From the NCBI GenBank assembly GCA_039964455.1, contig JBDVXK010000003.1, forward strand, positions 1 through 64,000: a stretch of DNA of 64,000 nucleotides. Reading direction: 5' to 3'. Below are positions 23,877-32,353 of the stretch, piece after piece. Each line of letters opens with the position of its first letter. The first letter of the stretch is position 1. Both the position numbers and the translations under genes were made by a program. The notes below the pieces were generated by a model. It did not search any database. It saw only the letters and a program-made list of their open reading frames with translations, and was not told where the DNA came from. Source of the stretch: CALJFL01 sp039964455 (GTDB lineage: Bacteria > Pseudomonadota > Gammaproteobacteria > Pseudomonadales > Halieaceae).

Positions 23877-25052
23877 TCACTCATCTTTAAAAAGGTCAGC
23901 TTTAAGCTGACTGGTAGAGGGGTCTGGCTTGGGCATCTTTATCTCAAGCGCTGGGCAATTTTCAGGCTGGGGCTGCACAGGCCTTGGGGTAATCTGCCCA
24001 ACAAACTCCAGAAACACACCGTCCGGATCAATTGCATGAACAATCGCTGTTTCATCCTCGGCGGTACCGGTACAACAAGGGGCGATTTCAGAAAGAAACT
24101 CAACACCTTGCTTCTTTAGAATATTCACTGCGCCTTCTATATCGGGGGTCAACAGCGCGATACGGTTTATACCAATGTGATTAATGGGCGGTGGGTAAGA
24201 CGGTTCGGGGTCGTAGGGGTCTATCCACTGAATCAGGCGCAGCATATGACGATCGCCTCTATTAATCGCTATATCTGCACCCTTGAACTTGAACGGCTTA
24301 TCCAGCCCATAAGCTTTGGCCTCCTCAAGAGTACCCGAGGTTTGATGAAGTCGTTTAACCTGCGTGTATCCGAACTTCTTATAGAACTCCAGAGACGCTT
24401 CCAGATCACTCACATTGATGCCTATATAGGGCATCGCAACCAGATGCATGTTTGCGTCTTTGTCACCGTGCGGCGGAGCCTTTTCTATTAACTTGTACAG
24501 CACCCCGTCGGGATCACGAAAGAACACAAATTGATCGCCGGGGATACCAAAGGGCTCAGACAGCAAATCTGTGCCCAGTGTTTTGAGGAAGGCCACATCG
24601 CTTTCGAGGTCAGTTGTTAACAGCGCCGCGTAGGCCATGCCCAGGTGATTAGGTAACTCATACGGTGGATCATCGTTGAACGGGATCTTGAACTGCAGCA
24701 AATCTATATTGGCTGAATTGATGCTGCCAGGTAGTGACATCACCTCGCCTTTAACAAGTTCATACTGACAAATGTCGAACATGCCCAGTGCTCTAGCCAT
24801 CAGGTGCGTATTGCTCAGGGGAAAGCCGCTCCTGCCCTCGGTGTAACCGATCTTGCGGTAAAACGCCCGAGAGCGGTCAAAATCCGGGGTATGAGTGGCA
24901 AAGTGATAGCGGGAGATGAGACCGATGTCTTTATCTGAGGCTGCAGACGCTGCAATCTCACTCTGGGCATCAGTCGACTGGGCGTGAGCCGGCATAGCGC
25001 TGACACAAAAGCTTAGAACCAGAGAAGCCGCAAGGGAATTGCCAATATTCAA
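23877..25052 (-). CDS. Exported protein with two VOC (glyoxalase/dioxygenase-fold) domains
   Basis: I start this at TTG 25052 because AGGAGA lies eight bases upstream and the next residues (NIGNSLAASLVLSFCVSAMP, then AHA) form a good signal peptide; the longer frame to 25226 hides the signal. The 391-residue product has two VOC modules, one at about 45-180 (RYHFATHTPDFDRSRAFYRK; FFRDPDGVLYKLIE) and one at about 200-355 (NVSDLEASLEFYKKFGYTQV; AIDPDGVFLEFVG). VOC proteins bind a metal with His/Glu ligands. A secreted two-domain form followed by a quinoprotein is uncommon. The substrate is unknown. Confidence 0.8.
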   Translation of the reverse strand: MNIGNSLAASLVLSFCVSAMPAHAQSTDAQSEIAASAASDKDIGLISRYHFATHTPDFDRSRAFYRKIGYTEGRSGFPLSNTHLMARALGMFDICQYELVKGEVMSLPGSINSANIDLLQFKIPFNDDPPYELPNHLGMAYAALLTTDLESDVAFLKTLGTDLLSEPFGIPGDQFVFFRDPDGVLYKLIEKAPPHGDKDANMHLVAMPYIGINVSDLEASLEFYKKFGYTQVKRLHQTSGTLEEAKAYGLDKPFKFKGADIAINRGDRHMLRLIQWIDPYDPEPSYPPPINHIGINRIALLTPDIEGAVNILKKQGVEFLSEIAPCCTGTAEDETAIVHAIDPDGVFLEFVGQITPRPVQPQPENCPALEIKMPKPDPSTSQLKADLFKDE

Positions 25053-25246
25053 TCTGTCTCTCCTGAGAAGGGTTGCGCCAACAGCACCATAGACCTTTAA
25101 CAAGGTTACTTTCTTATCGTTTTGTGATCGAGGAGAGTAGCACATCTGAACGGCATGGAATCGCATCAGGGCAGCAGCATATGCCACTGCGGGCACTCCG
25201 GAGTAACTGAAACACCGGGACAACATGGGTTACGTTTGGCGGAAAC

Positions 25247-25273
25247 AAAAAAGCCCCACCCAAGGGTGAGGCT
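25247..25273 (-). terminator. Rho-independent terminator of the tRNA operon
   Basis: Read on the minus strand, AGCCTCACCC pairs with GGGTGGGGCT around a TT loop and is followed by six Ts. It lies 11 bp beyond the CCA end of tRNA-Asp. Confidence 0.8.
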
Positions 25274-25283
25274 CTTTCGAATA

Positions 25284-25360
25284 TGGCGGACCGGACGGGA
25301 CTCGAACCCGCGACCTCCGGCGTGACAGGCCGGCATTCTAACCAACTGAACTACCGGTCC
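25284..25360 (-). tRNA. tRNA-Asp (GTC)
   Basis: A 77-base cloverleaf including an encoded CCA. The acceptor stem is GGACCGG pairing with CCGGTCC plus the discriminator G. The anticodon loop reads CTGTCAC, giving anticodon GTC, and the T loop is GGTTCGAGTCC. It follows tRNA-Val by 23 bp in the same transcript. Confidence 0.97.
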
Positions 25361-25383
25361 TGGTAGTCGCTCTCGGAATAAAG

Positions 25384-25459
25384 TGGTGGGTGATGACGGG
25401 ATCGAACCGCCGACCCTCTGCTTGTAAGGCAGATGCTCTCCCAGCTGAGCTAATCACCC
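25384..25459 (-). tRNA. tRNA-Val (TAC)
   Basis: A 76-base cloverleaf with an encoded CCA. The acceptor stem is GGGTGAT pairing with ATCACCC, the anticodon loop is CTTACAA (anticodon TAC), and the T loop is GGTTCGATCCC. It is the first gene of a two-tRNA transcript. Confidence 0.97.
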
Positions 25460-25476
25460 CCGTACCGAGACCGCGC

Positions 25477-25504
25477 ATTATAGAGATAAAAATAGCACTG
25501 TCAA
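25477..25504 (-). promoter_or_regulatory. Sigma-70 promoter of the tRNA-Val/tRNA-Asp operon
   Basis: On the minus strand TTGACA is followed after 16 bases by a perfect TATAAT and then a GC-rich discriminator GCGCGG. It lies 17 bp upstream of tRNA-Val. The GC discriminator is typical of stringently controlled stable-RNA promoters. Confidence 0.85.
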
Positions 25505-25642
25505 ACCTTCCACGAGAAATATCGAGCAAATATTGAATTACTGAAAAGCCATTGATTTTAGTAGTAAAATTGACGCCCTATTGAGTCTCTCCACTGGTAA
25601 TTCCCGGTGCACATTAAGCCCGGAACAAACACGGTAAACAGC

Positions 25643-26005
25643 ATGGAAATCTTCAAAGAATTTCACTTCGAGGCAGCCCACCGGCTGCCCAATGTCCCTG
25701 AGGGTCACAAGTGCGCCCGCCTCCACGGCCACTCTTTTCTGGTTCGCCTGTCGGTGGCCGGCGATGCAGAGGAGCCCACCGGCTGGGTCATGGACTTCGG
25801 TGACATCAAATCCGCGTTCAAACCCATCCTCGCGCAACTGGACCACTACTACCTGAATGATATCGAGGGTCTGGAGAATCCCACCAGCGAGAATGTGGCT
25901 CGTTGGATATGGCGAAAGCTGCAGCCTGCGCTACCGGCGCTCAGTGCCGTAGAGATTCGCGAGACCTGCACTTCTGGCTGTATCTACCGGGGTGAAGCGA
26001 TCTAG
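25643..26005 (+). CDS. queD: 6-carboxytetrahydropterin synthase (QueD/PTPS family)
   Basis: A 120-residue PTPS-fold enzyme. It converts dihydroneopterin triphosphate to 6-carboxytetrahydropterin in the queuosine pathway. The zinc ligands are H13, H28 and H30 (EAAH; HGH), and the catalytic cysteine C24 sits in HKCARLHGH. LDHYYLND (catalytic His) and EIRETCTSGC (Glu) are also present. I start at ATG 25643 because the protein then begins with the family strand MEIFKEFHFEAAH; the frame from 25607 adds 12 unrelated residues. No other queuosine gene is nearby. Confidence 0.85.
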   Translation: MEIFKEFHFEAAHRLPNVPEGHKCARLHGHSFLVRLSVAGDAEEPTGWVMDFGDIKSAFKPILAQLDHYYLNDIEGLENPTSENVARWIWRKLQPALPALSAVEIRETCTSGCIYRGEAI

Positions 26006-26434
26006 CCCCGGCGAGAAGAAATTGGGGTAACACTGAAAAAGAATCTTGACTTCGCGATTCGCTCTACAAAAAAAGCACTCTGCTATACCCTCTCAATTGC
26101 AACACGCCACGCCTTCTTGCCAGCTGTTTCCTAAAGAGACACTTGGTTACCTTCAGTAGCGCTCACCCCGAGGTTATGCACACGTTAAATGGGCGAAACT
26201 TTTTTCACCGGCTTAGCTCCCTTTGTGGATTCTTTTTCTCACATAAACGCTCTATCTTATTGTTTTTTATAACAATAGTGGGTTTGTATGATTTTTGACC
26301 AATCTGTAAAAGTTGCACGAGACACTGCACTTGAAGCCAAACTGAACAAATTACCCACCGACTTATCCACAGATTCTGTGGAAAAGATGTTGCAGCCAGA
26401 CTGTTACGTTAGCACTCGCCCGCGGGCAAGCTGT
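26006..26434. other. 429-bp gene-free region with DnaA-box-like sites
   Basis: No convincing gene lies here; a 60-codon plus-strand frame from 26288 has no family resemblance. The stretch holds TTATGCACA (26174-26182) and TTATCCACA (26363-26371), both matching TTATNCACA. The second is half of an inverted repeat with TGTGGAAAA (26377-26385): TCCACAG and CTGTGGA pair around ATT. An AT-rich run lies between (about 26228-26300). This might be a DnaA-binding regulatory locus; a replication origin is not shown, and dnaA or mnmG is absent. Confidence 0.4.
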
Positions 26435-27040
26435 CTAGGCACCCAGGCCCGAGTCGAGCACCTGTCTTAGGTAGGATTTAATCGCTCGCCTGTTGTTTAG
26501 CGGCTTACCCATGTCCGGGAAGATCACCAGAGAAACCGCCAGCCGCATAATAAAGTCCGTCGCCAGGGCAGTATCGACATCGGCGCTAATTTCGGCCTTT
26601 TCCTGGGCCATTTTTATATGGGGTGGCCAGAAAGCGACACTGCGCTTATAAAACCCGGCATCTAGGAACATCGTGGCAACCGTCTCAGGCTCGGTTTCTG
26701 CCAGCGCCGCGAAGATCCCCTCATTGATATCCTGGCGCCCATGCACAACTGATTCCGTCAGCTTGTCTACCAGAGTCTGCTGTTTCTCCAACAAGGCCTC
26801 TGTTCGATTGAGAAAGCCCTGCTGCAGTCGCCTGAATACGCCCTCCACCAGCGCTTCCTTATCGCCGAAGTGACGGTAAATGGAGCCCCGGGACAGCTTG
26901 CCAATCCTGGCAACCTCACCCATAGACATACGTCTTATGCCAAACCGGCGAATCGTCTGCTCAGCAGCATCCAGGATTCTGGCTACCATGGGGTCACTAT
27001 AGTTTGCGGTATTAAACTGCTCGTCCTGCGCGACTGTCAT
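26435..27040 (-). CDS. TetR-family transcriptional regulator
   Basis: A repressor of about 201 residues. The N-terminal TetR helix-turn-helix is MSMGEVARIGKLSRGSIYRH followed by FGDKEALVEGVF (about residues 38-70). The C-terminal ligand-binding helices are less conserved (TDFIMRLAVSLVIFPDMGKP). It is divergent from the GMC/aldehyde dehydrogenase pair with about 100 bp between, so it probably controls them. An ATG 13 codons upstream (27079) is possible. The effector is unknown. Confidence 0.88.
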   Translation of the reverse strand: MTVAQDEQFNTANYSDPMVARILDAAEQTIRRFGIRRMSMGEVARIGKLSRGSIYRHFGDKEALVEGVFRRLQQGFLNRTEALLEKQQTLVDKLTESVVHGRQDINEGIFAALAETEPETVATMFLDAGFYKRSVAFWPPHIKMAQEKAEISADVDTALATDFIMRLAVSLVIFPDMGKPLNNRRAIKSYLRQVLDSGLGA

Positions 27041-27144
27041 CCGCGTAGCCTGCCTTGACCAATAGAATATATTGAACAATAATCAGTTTTTGTTCATTTG
27101 TCCATTTAAGGGCGCTTCAGAGACATCCGCCCGGAGAGCACCGT

Positions 27145-28851
27145 ATGACATCAGCCAGACAGGAATACGACCACATCATCGTGGGTGCAGGTTCGGCCGG
27201 TTGCGCCCTCGCCTACCGCCTTTCGCGGGAGGCTAGTCGCAGGGTACTGCTACTGGAGGCAGGCGGTCGCGATAGCCAGCCCATGATCCATATGCCGCTG
27301 GGCTTCGCCTTCCTCATGAAGAATGCCAAGGTCAATTGGCTGTATGAAACCGAACCCGAGCCCAACATGCACAACCGCAAGGTCGCCTGGCCCAGAGGCA
27401 AGGTACTGGGAGGCTGTAGCTCGATCAATGGCATGGTCTATATCCGGGGTCAGCGCGAAGACTATGACCACTGGCATTCGCTGGGCAACGAAGGTTGGTC
27501 GTATGATGAGGTACTGCCCTACTTCAAGCGCTCGGAGCACAAAGCCGAAGGTGCCAACGAGCATCATGGGTACGGTGGCCCGTTGTGGGTGCAAGAAGTA
27601 GCGAATGAAGACAAAATGGAAATGGCAGACCTCTTCGTCGAAGCCTGCGTACAAACCGGGCTTCCTTTCAATGAAGACTTCAACGGCAAGGAGCAGGAAG
27701 GCGCCGGCTACTACCAGTTGAATATCAAGCGCGGCTTGCGCCAAAGCGCTGCACGTACCTTCCTGAAGCAATGTGAGCATAGGCCCAACCTGACCCTGGA
27801 AACCGGTGCATTAACTGAGCGTATCCTGCTTGAGGACGGTCGCGCTGTCGGGGTGGAATACAGCAAAACCAAAGGTGGCAAGACTACAAAAGAGACAGCA
27901 TACGCCAGCGGTGAAGTCATTTTGTGCGGCGGCGTGATCAATTCTCCCCAGCTTCTGGAGCTGTCGGGTATTGGCGCCAGCGACCGACTCGATAAACTGG
28001 GAATCCCTGTCAACAAAGATCTACCTGGCGTTGGCGAGAATCTGCAGGATCACCTGACTATCAATGTCATTCAGGGCCTGAAGGGTACGAATACCTTCTA
28101 TGAGGAAAGCAGACCTCTGGCGCTGGTTAAAAACATCGCCAAATTCTTCACGCAGCGGCGCGGCTTACTCACCCATCCCGCCTCGCAGGTTGGCGTTTTC
28201 TTTCGCACCAATGACAAGGACACCCTGCCGGATGCGCAAGTCCACTTCGCCCCGGCCGCCGGTGAATATGACAAGCGTGGCAACCTCAAAACAGTAGCGG
28301 GTACCACCGCCACCGTTTGCCACCTGAAACCTGAAAGCCGTGGCAGTGTGCACATCAAGTCTGCTGACCCCGAACAGGCCCCCGCCATACAGGCCAATTA
28401 CCTGAGTACGGAATCCGATCAGGCAGCGATGATTTCAGCGGTGCGCAAAGTTCGCGAGATGTTCGGCGCACCGGCATTAGACCGCTATCGCAAGGATGAA
28501 CTGCAACCAGGAGCCGCCGCACAAAGCGACGAAGAGATCCTGTCTTTCATTCGGGCCAACGGCGAGTCTGTATATCACCCGGTTGGCACCTGCAAAATGG
28601 GCAGCGACGAATTGGCGGTGGTTGATGATCGACTGCGCGTACATGGCATTGCAGGCCTGCGTGTAGCCGACGCCTCAATCATGCCGAGAGTGGTTGCGGG
28701 TAACACCCATGCGCCCACCGTAATGATCGCAGAAAGATGCGCTGACATGGTCTTGCAAGATGCAGGCATTAAGGTTCATACGCCACAGGCCGCAGCAGAA
28801 CCGCAAAAAAAGACAACCCGGCGTAAGGCTGAATCAGTCACCGCACAGTGA
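27145..28851 (+). CDS. GMC-family alcohol/choline-type dehydrogenase
   Basis: A 568-residue FAD enzyme close to AlkJ/choline-dehydrogenase types. The Rossmann FAD motif is IIVGAGSAGCALAYRLS (residues 10-26). GMC signature 1 (GKVLGGCSSINGMVYIRG) is near 85-102, signature 2 (GGVINSPQLLELSGIG) near 260-275. Active-site histidines are in VYHPVGTCKMG (about 475) and GNTHAPTVM (about 519). It would oxidise an alcohol to an aldehyde, handing electrons to the membrane pool. The C-terminus carries an extra basic tail (PQKKTTRRKAE). The aldehyde dehydrogenase follows 10 bp downstream; TetR is divergent. Confidence 0.88.
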   Translation: MTSARQEYDHIIVGAGSAGCALAYRLSREASRRVLLLEAGGRDSQPMIHMPLGFAFLMKNAKVNWLYETEPEPNMHNRKVAWPRGKVLGGCSSINGMVYIRGQREDYDHWHSLGNEGWSYDEVLPYFKRSEHKAEGANEHHGYGGPLWVQEVANEDKMEMADLFVEACVQTGLPFNEDFNGKEQEGAGYYQLNIKRGLRQSAARTFLKQCEHRPNLTLETGALTERILLEDGRAVGVEYSKTKGGKTTKETAYASGEVILCGGVINSPQLLELSGIGASDRLDKLGIPVNKDLPGVGENLQDHLTINVIQGLKGTNTFYEESRPLALVKNIAKFFTQRRGLLTHPASQVGVFFRTNDKDTLPDAQVHFAPAAGEYDKRGNLKTVAGTTATVCHLKPESRGSVHIKSADPEQAPAIQANYLSTESDQAAMISAVRKVREMFGAPALDRYRKDELQPGAAAQSDEEILSFIRANGESVYHPVGTCKMGSDELAVVDDRLRVHGIAGLRVADASIMPRVVAGNTHAPTVMIAERCADMVLQDAGIKVHTPQAAAEPQKKTTRRKAESVTAQ

Positions 28852-28861
28852 GGAGCTAGAG

Positions 28862-30307
28862 ATGAACGCATCAACCAAAGAAGGATCGGCTGCCGTTGAA
28901 CTACTCGCCGTACTGGACAATCAGCGCCGTGCCTTCAAGGCAGAAGGCCCTGTAGAACTGGCAACCCGGATTGACCGCTTGGATCGCTGCATCGCGCTGC
29001 TGGTAGACCACAAGGAGGCGATTTGTGCCGCTGTGGAACAGGACTTCGGCTGTCGCTCCTCCTATGTCACGCTGATGACTGACGTGATGAACTCTGTGGG
29101 CAGTCTCAAGTTTGTCAAAAGCAATCTGAAAAAATGGATGAAAGCAGAAAAGCGCACGCCATTGCTTCCCATGAACTTTCTGGGCGGCAAGGCCCATGTG
29201 CACTATCAACCCAAGGGTGTCGTTGGCATCATGACGCCCTGGAATGTGCCGGTTAATATGATTTTCAGCCCGCTTGCGGATGTGCTGGGCGCAGGCAACA
29301 GGGCGATGATAAAGCCCTCAGAATTCACGCCTGCTACCGCAAAGCTGATGGCAGAGCTCTTCGCCAACTACTTCGAAGAATCGGAAGTGGCGATTGTCAC
29401 CGGCGGCCCGGAGGTTGGTGCGGCATTCAGTGCACTTCCGCTCGACCATCTGATTTTTACCGGCGCTACCACCATAGGACGTATGGTCATGCGCTCTGCC
29501 GCAGAGAATATGGTACCGGTAACCCTCGAGCTTGGCGGCAAGTCTCCGGTAATCGTAAGTGACGACTGCGACATAAAAATGGCAGCGGAGCGAATCATAA
29601 CGGGTAAGTCTATGAATGGCGGACAACTGTGTATCAGCCCGGACTACTGCTTCGTCCCTCAAAGTCGTCTCGAGACTTTTATCAATCACTGCCGTGAGAC
29701 CATCGCTACACAATTTCCCAGCGTGCAGGAAAACCCCGATTTCGTCGCCTGCATCAACGATCGTCACTTTGATAGGGTTAACGCCTATATCGAGGAAGCG
29801 CGCGCTGCTGGGACACGTGTGATTCCCTTATGCCCCGACGGAGAAGAGGCATCAGCGGCAAATCACAAACTGGCGTTACACCTGATTGTTAATCCCGCAG
29901 ACGAATTGGCCTGCATGCAGGATGAGATCTTCGGGGCAGTCATGAACATCAAGACCTACAGTGACGTGCAGGATTGCATCGACTTCATCAATGCACGGGA
30001 ACACCCCCTGGCTCTTTATTACTTCGGCAACAACAACGAGGAAAAAGATAAAGTGCTGGCGGAAACCGTATCCGGCGGCGTATCAGTCAATGCGGTCGCC
30101 ATGCACGTGGCTTGCGACGACCTGCCATTCGGTGGCATTGGCCACAGCGGGACCGGCAACTACCGGGGCAAGGATGGCTTCAAGACATTCAGTCATGCCC
30201 GCGGGGTCTATCAGGAAGGTTGGGTCAATCTCGCCAAAATGGCGGGCACACTGCCCCCCTACGGGGAAAAACTGGCCAAGATGCTGGAAGGGCAGATCAA
30301 AAAGTAG
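28862..30307 (+). CDS. Aldehyde dehydrogenase (coniferyl-aldehyde-type)
   Basis: A 481-residue NAD(P)-dependent ALDH of the coniferyl/fatty-aldehyde-like branch. E223 in LELGGKSP and nucleophile C257 in GQLCISPDYC are in place, with PWNVPVNMIFSPL (cofactor/substrate channel) and FTGATTIGR. The start at 28862 has AGGAG upstream, whereas the longer frame from 28760 overlaps the GMC gene. With the adjacent alcohol dehydrogenase it would oxidise alcohol to acid in two steps. Regulation is probably by the divergent TetR. Confidence 0.9.
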   Translation: MNASTKEGSAAVELLAVLDNQRRAFKAEGPVELATRIDRLDRCIALLVDHKEAICAAVEQDFGCRSSYVTLMTDVMNSVGSLKFVKSNLKKWMKAEKRTPLLPMNFLGGKAHVHYQPKGVVGIMTPWNVPVNMIFSPLADVLGAGNRAMIKPSEFTPATAKLMAELFANYFEESEVAIVTGGPEVGAAFSALPLDHLIFTGATTIGRMVMRSAAENMVPVTLELGGKSPVIVSDDCDIKMAAERIITGKSMNGGQLCISPDYCFVPQSRLETFINHCRETIATQFPSVQENPDFVACINDRHFDRVNAYIEEARAAGTRVIPLCPDGEEASAANHKLALHLIVNPADELACMQDEIFGAVMNIKTYSDVQDCIDFINAREHPLALYYFGNNNEEKDKVLAETVSGGVSVNAVAMHVACDDLPFGGIGHSGTGNYRGKDGFKTFSHARGVYQEGWVNLAKMAGTLPPYGEKLAKMLEGQIKK

Positions 30308-30317
30308 TGGGTGGACC

Positions 30318-30644
30318 TCAGTGCAGGACGCGGTCCTGCTCTGAGACAACAATGGCCTGCAGTTTTCTACCCAACATGATCACATGCCCTTGTCGACGGT
30401 TAACCCCATCGTAGCTGTAGTCGAATCGATATTGTCGCCAGATACGCCAGCGCCCGCCATTGTCGCGACTCAATGATACCCGCCTGATATGGACACTCTG
30501 ATCCAGTAGCTGATAGTCGTCCTGCTTTGCCGAACGGCCCACAGCCTGCAGCGCTAACTCCCGCACACGAATCGCCGACAGAAAGTAAAGGCAGAGTCCA
30601 CCAAACAAAAAAACGACCAGCAATTGGCCAAGGCTAAAGTACAC
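30318..30644 (-). CDS. DUF3301 protein
   Basis: A 108-residue protein: one membrane helix (about residues 6-24) then the DUF3301 motif set RVRELALQAVGRSAKQDDYQ, LLDQSVHIRRVSLSRD and YRFDYSYDG...GHVIMLGRKLQAI. The family is a conserved gammaproteobacterial membrane-anchored protein of unknown function. It converges with the aldehyde dehydrogenase gene, ten bases apart. Confidence 0.85.
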   Translation of the reverse strand: MYFSLGQLLVVFLFGGLCLYFLSAIRVRELALQAVGRSAKQDDYQLLDQSVHIRRVSLSRDNGGRWRIWRQYRFDYSYDGVNRRQGHVIMLGRKLQAIVVSEQDRVLH

Positions 30645-30715
30645 ACCGATCTCCAGGGTTTCGACAGCTACAGAGCATACGGCCCCCGACTTCGCCGCGC
30701 CAGCACGAAGAGCGC

Positions 30716-31486
30716 TCAGTCATCCAGAAATCGATGCACGATGGCATTGAACAGGCGAGGTTGTTCGGCATGCAGCCAGTGCCCGCAATCCGCCATAATC
30801 CTTACCTGTGCCCGGGGAAACATACCGAGAATAACGTCCTGGTGCTCGGGCAATATGTAATCGGACTCTGAGCCCTTGATAAACAGCACCCGGCCCTCGT
30901 AGGGGAGCTCAGTGGCAAGCCCCTGCAGCACTACCGAGTAATTCTCACGCAGCCCCTCCAGGTTGAAGCGCCAGTTGTAACTGCCGTCCTCTCCACGCTG
31001 CAGCGACAATAAAAGAAACTGTATGACCTGTTCCTCCCTGATGTGCGCGGCCATGCGCTGCCCGGCCTCGGCCCTGGAACGGCACCCACCTGCCGCGACG
31101 GCATCCAGCGCTGCAAAAACTGCCTCGTGTCGGGGCTGGTAGAGAACAGGGGCAATATCAGCAACCACCAGCGCATCTACCCTGGCAGGCTGGGAAAGCG
31201 CCAGTTGCATAGCCACTTTGCCACCAAGTGAATGCCCTACCAAAGCGGCCCTGGACACACTCCGGCTATCCATCCAATCAGCCACAGCCGAAGCCAGCGC
31301 GCCTATACCCGCTTCGTCCAGCCAGTCAGAGCGACCGTGATTTGGCAGATCCAGGCTGTGAACGCGGTAGTTATCCGCCAGCGCCCTGGCCAGCGCGCCA
31401 AGATTACTGCCCATGCCAAACAGGCCATGAAGCAGCACGACATCCGGACCATCGCCAAGCACACTGTCGTGCAATTTAAGGGGCAT
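30716..31486 (-). CDS. Alpha/beta hydrolase, YbfF-like esterase
   Basis: A 256-residue hydrolase. The oxyanion region LLHGLFGMGSNLG is at residues 18-30, DLPNHGRSDW at 46-55, and nucleophile S86 in VGHSLGGK. The catalytic acid and His come near ESDYILPEHQ and DCGHWLHAEQP at the C-terminus. YbfF-type enzymes cleave short acyl-CoA or ester substrates. It is cytosolic. DUF3301 follows 70 bp downstream on the same strand. Confidence 0.88.
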   Translation of the reverse strand: MPLKLHDSVLGDGPDVVLLHGLFGMGSNLGALARALADNYRVHSLDLPNHGRSDWLDEAGIGALASAVADWMDSRSVSRAALVGHSLGGKVAMQLALSQPARVDALVVADIAPVLYQPRHEAVFAALDAVAAGGCRSRAEAGQRMAAHIREEQVIQFLLLSLQRGEDGSYNWRFNLEGLRENYSVVLQGLATELPYEGRVLFIKGSESDYILPEHQDVILGMFPRAQVRIMADCGHWLHAEQPRLFNAIVHRFLDD

Positions 31487-31550
31487 ACCCGCTGTCTCCC
31501 GGAGCAGATTTTGCTACCATGCGCATCACTAAACGGAATCGGGATCCAGC

Positions 31551-32339
31551 ATGTCTTTTTTCAATCGCGCTTATCAATTGGCTACCATCACCCTGGCAAT
31601 GCTGCTGTTGGCGGCATGCAGTGGCGCCCCCAGTTACAACCCCACCGTTTACCCCTTCGAAATCGAAGAGGAGCGGATGGCGAACACCACTATCAAGACG
31701 GTCGTTATACCGCATATCAACCTGGGCTCTCCATCGCGCAGTTACCTTGAAAAGGAGGCGCCTCGCATCGATGGCTATGTGAGCACCTTCCTCAAAGACA
31801 ATGGTTACAAAGTACTGCCCCAGCGCCAATTCAAGCAGCATTATAATAATGCAGTGCGTGCGTTTGGCAATCCGGTGGACCCGACTACGGGCAAGGTAAA
31901 TATGAAGACCTTCTCGCAGATCATGATCAGCGTGCGAGATCGCCTGCAGGAAGAAACAGCACTCGATGCCTTTGTCTTTACGGACCTTGTTGAGCTGGAA
32001 GTCCCCTTCAGCGGCGGGCTCAAGCACATCGCGCGCTGGGATGGCGTCAGCCGCAAACCTTCCCTGCAGGGCCCTGGTGACGGCGTCTCTGCCGACTTCG
32101 ATTGGAATATGCAGGCCTCTGTAGCCTCGCTGCAAGTCAGTATCTACGACATGGAGCTACAGCGTATTTTCGCCAGCCGCGGCGGCATGGATGCAACCGA
32201 TGCCATCGATACACGATCTTCCACCGGGCGTTACGTGCGCCGCAGGAGCGTGCTGGAAAACGAAAACAACATCAAGGAAGGCATTGAGCTGGCCTTCCAC
32301 CCCTTCATCGAAATGAAGAAGTGGCCCGGTAACCCCTGA
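31551..32339 (+). CDS. Hypothetical lipoprotein (262 aa)
   Basis: Not recognised beyond being a lipoprotein: residues 1-22 are a signal with lipobox LLAAC and acylated C23. The mature protein has an alpha/beta pattern with VVIPHINLGSPSRSYLEKEA, DNGYKVLPQRQFKQHY and ALDAFVFTDLVELEV, resembling small envelope proteins that bind partners through a TIM-like or GNA1162-like fold. This is only a resemblance. It is divergent from the esterase gene and convergent with the GMC gene downstream. Confidence 0.7.
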   Translation: MSFFNRAYQLATITLAMLLLAACSGAPSYNPTVYPFEIEEERMANTTIKTVVIPHINLGSPSRSYLEKEAPRIDGYVSTFLKDNGYKVLPQRQFKQHYNNAVRAFGNPVDPTTGKVNMKTFSQIMISVRDRLQEETALDAFVFTDLVELEVPFSGGLKHIARWDGVSRKPSLQGPGDGVSADFDWNMQASVASLQVSIYDMELQRIFASRGGMDATDAIDTRSSTGRYVRRRSVLENENNIKEGIELAFHPFIEMKKWPGNP

Positions 32340-32353
32340 TACGGTTTCCGACC

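Noticed and set aside
26288..26470. 60-codon plus-strand frame next to TetR
   Set aside because: No family resemblance; it crosses the inverted repeat and overlaps the end of the TetR gene. I treat the region as gene-free.
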